A DNA stretch of 64,000 nucleotides from Enterococcus raffinosus (GTDB taxonomy: Bacteria; Bacillota; Bacilli; Lactobacillales; Enterococcaceae). Below are positions 63,459 to 64,000 of this stretch, piece after piece. The notes beneath the pieces were generated by a model. The model was given only the letters and a program-made list of their open reading frames with translations. It did not search any database and was not told where the DNA came from. The stretch covers positions 1 to 64,000 of the forward strand of contig NZ_JXLA01000006.1 of assembly GCF_001886185.1 (NCBI RefSeq), in the 5' to 3' direction. Each line of letters opens with the position of its first letter. Within the stretch, counting starts at the first letter, position 1. Position numbers and translations under genes: made by a program.

Positions 63459-64000
63459 ATGCGAACTTTTGAATCATTCAATTTCCAGCCGTTTATTCTT
63501 GAAGCTATTAAGGATAAAGGGTTTACTGAACCAACGGCGGTTCAAGAAAAATTAATTCCTTTAGTCAAAAAAGGAAAAAATGTTGTTGGACAATCACAAA
63601 CTGGATCAGGAAAAACACATACATTTTTATTGCCTTTGATGGATAAGATTGATCCTGAAAAAGATGAGGTACAAATTGTTATTACAGCTCCAAGTCGTGA
63701 ATTGGCAACACAAATTTATCAGGCAGCGATTCAAATCGCCCAATTTTCACCAACTGAAATTCGAGTGACTAATTTTGTTGGCGGCACTGATAAACAACGC
63801 CAAATAGAAAAGCTATCCACTCATCAGCCTCATGTAGCAATTGGGACACCCGGTCGAATTTTAGACATGATGAACGAACAGGCATTGAAGGTTCATACAG
63901 CAGAATATTTTGTTGTTGACGAAGCAGACATGACTCTGGATATGGGCTTTTTAGCTGAAGTAGATCAAATCGCTGGTCGGTTACCGAAACATCTTCAAAT
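63459..64000 (+). CDS. DEAD-box RNA helicase, N-terminal part (CshB-like)
   Basis: Runs off the window; about 180 codons are present. Q motif FTEPTAVQEKLIP, motif I SQTGSGKTHTF (about 49-59), Ia APSRELATQ, GG, TPGRIL (about 134-139) and motif II VDEADM (about 157-162, DEAD). An ATP-dependent RNA helicase, most like B. subtilis CshB (YqfR). It is preceded by AAAGAGGTATAAC. The RecA-like second half and tail are not visible. Confidence 0.92.
   Translation, partial: MRTFESFNFQPFILEAIKDKGFTEPTAVQEKLIPLVKKGKNVVGQSQTGSGKTHTFLLPLMDKIDPEKDEVQIVITAPSRELATQIYQAAIQIAQFSPTEIRVTNFVGGTDKQRQIEKLSTHQPHVAIGTPGRILDMMNEQALKVHTAEYFVVDEADMTLDMGFLAEVDQIAGRLPKHLQ

Overview
The window is a stretch of low-GC Firmicutes chromosome. 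It most likely comes from Enterococcus or a very close relative. Support for this comes from the water-forming NADH oxidase with Cys42, the RexAB (not RecBCD) nuclease, a type B RNase P RNA next to gpsB, the lexA/ynzC divergent pair, an RNase PH-RdgB fusion and strong AGGAGG ribosome sites. I cannot name the species. Gene content is almost entirely housekeeping. I see no insertion sequence, rRNA operon, CRISPR array or intact prophage.

Layout. 0-5.7 kb: a small unknown protein, azlCD amino-acid exporter, a candidate small RNA, a universal stress protein, tRNA-Gln(CUG), several small membrane or unknown proteins, a nitroreductase and signal peptidase I. 5.7-17.3 kb: rexBA recombination nuclease, an HxlR regulator, then a Phe T-box leader and pheST. 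17.3-24.7 kb: a glycerol-3-phosphate oxidation operon with GlpP antiterminator and leader terminator, then a divergent demethylmenaquinone/NDH-2 block (polyprenyl synthase, prenyltransferase, NADH dehydrogenase). 24.7-33.7 kb: trpS, a glutamine/glutamate-type ABC transporter, murI, the rph-rdgB fusion, a phosphodiesterase, CbpB (c-di-AMP sensor), a Zur-boxed zinc-free ribosomal protein S14 and a DJ-1 family protein. 33.7-41 kb: MscS channel, ilvE plus a 51-residue membrane peptide, fabI facing a FabZ-like protein with FabT-type palindromes, a cyclophilin lipoprotein, gap, obg. 41-48.5 kb: an orphan winged-helix regulator behind 0.65 kb of AT-rich DNA, DUF1269 protein, rnz, an SDR, LapA-like, recJ, apt. 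48.5-53.6 kb: an SOS-type small membrane gene, lexA, ynzC, tkt, nox. 53.6-64 kb: dnaD-nth, recU-pbp1A, ypsA-gpsB-rnpB, an rRNA methyltransferase, an HD phosphohydrolase, small unknowns, a VanZ-RDD fusion and the start of a DEAD-box helicase that runs off the window.

How the genes connect. Redox balance is a recurrent theme: the G3P oxidation operon, the quinone/NDH-2 block, NADH oxidase and GAPDH all handle reducing equivalents. DNA repair is another (RexAB, RecJ, Nth, RecU, LexA). Cell-wall growth and division are represented by PBP1A and GpsB lying side by side.

The points most worth a second look are: (1) a two-TM acidic protein whose promoter carries a LexA box exactly between -35 and -10 and a second box downstream; (2) a FabZ homologue lacking the catalytic histidine yet carrying FabT-like boxes with fabI; (3) a perfect 18-bp palindrome filling the nox promoter spacer; (4) a candidate terminator-ended small RNA between uspA and azlC. 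None of these is proven by sequence alone.
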